Source: an uncultured Bacteroidota bacterium (lineage in GTDB: Bacteria; Bacteroidota; Bacteroidia; Flavobacteriales; Flavobacteriaceae). From it: a stretch of DNA of 5,213 bases. The DNA lies in assembly GCA_903879875.1 (NCBI GenBank), contig CAIRNC010000039.1, forward strand, positions 1 to 5,213. Direction: 5' to 3'. A program made the translations under genes and the position numbers. Under the pieces are notes generated by a model. That model saw only the letters and a program-made list of their open reading frames with translations, ran no database searches and was not told the origin of the DNA. Shown in pieces: positions 5,141-5,213 of the stretch; position 1 is the stretch's first letter, and every line of letters starts with the position of its first letter.

Positions 5141-5213
5141 ATGAAAAAAATAAAATACTTCATACTGACCAAATCGATTGGTTGCTATATTAATTTACTT
5201 TCGTTTTTCCATC
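5141..5213 (+). CDS. N-terminus of an unidentified protein, possibly an alpha/beta hydrolase (partial)
   Basis: An ATG opens 24 codons without a stop to the right edge of the window. The peptide begins MKKIKYFILTKSIGCYIN and continues LLSFFH. A Lys-rich start followed by a hydrophobic stretch could be a membrane-associated or signal-like segment. The TKSIG-Y-NLLS pattern resembles the start of some Flavobacterium alpha/beta-hydrolase proteins as I remember them, but no catalytic motif is within view. The insertion sequence ends 17 bp before this ATG, so any original promoter upstream has been moved about 1.4 kb away. Expression may depend on the IS right end. The open frame is seen; the product name is a weak inference. 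Confidence 0.5.
   Translation, partial: MKKIKYFILTKSIGCYINLLSFFH

Overview
The window is very AT-rich and looks like a chromosomal segment from a member of the Bacteroidota, most likely Flavobacteriia (Flavobacterium-like). Three things support this. A large secreted protein ends in what looks like a type IX secretion (T9SS) sorting domain. A promoter matches the Bacteroidota pattern TTTG-N19-TAnnTTTG. The start codons lack purine-rich Shine-Dalgarno sites and sit behind A/T-rich leaders.

Layout from left to right. Positions 1-73 (minus strand) hold the first 24 codons of a gene that runs off the left edge; its N-terminus resembles ISAon1-type transposases of Bacteroidota. Positions 74-655 are an AT-rich intergenic stretch with a candidate minus-strand promoter and one clean hairpin. 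A strong promoter at 656-686 drives a 971-residue surface protein (729-3644). This protein has a signal peptide, four Ig-like repeats of about 92 residues, a long beta-rich region and a C-terminal T9SS sorting domain, apparently of the 'type C' class.

Just after that gene lies a complete-looking IS3-family (IS150-like) insertion sequence of about 1435 bp (about 3689-5123). It has imperfect terminal inverted repeats, a candidate AAAT target duplication, orfA (3730-4257) and orfB (4257-5090). orfB has an intact DD(35)E triad. orfA contains a canonical A_AAA_AAG -1 slippery heptamer at 4200-4206, followed 7 nt later by a perfect 10-bp stem. The -1 frame is open all the way into orfB, so a 453-residue OrfAB transposase is predicted. 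The last 73 bases begin another plus-strand gene (5141 onward), perhaps an alpha/beta hydrolase, which continues beyond the window.

The most interesting structural observations concern where the IS sits. Removing it together with one AAAT copy rejoins a 9-bp stem, 10-nt loop and T8 tract that look like an intrinsic terminator, so the IS seems to have landed in a terminator loop. The IS left end itself carries a perfect 10-bp hairpin followed by T5 that ends exactly at the orfA ATG. It could replace the disrupted terminator and shield transposase expression from read-through. No clearly new defence or metabolic system was found.
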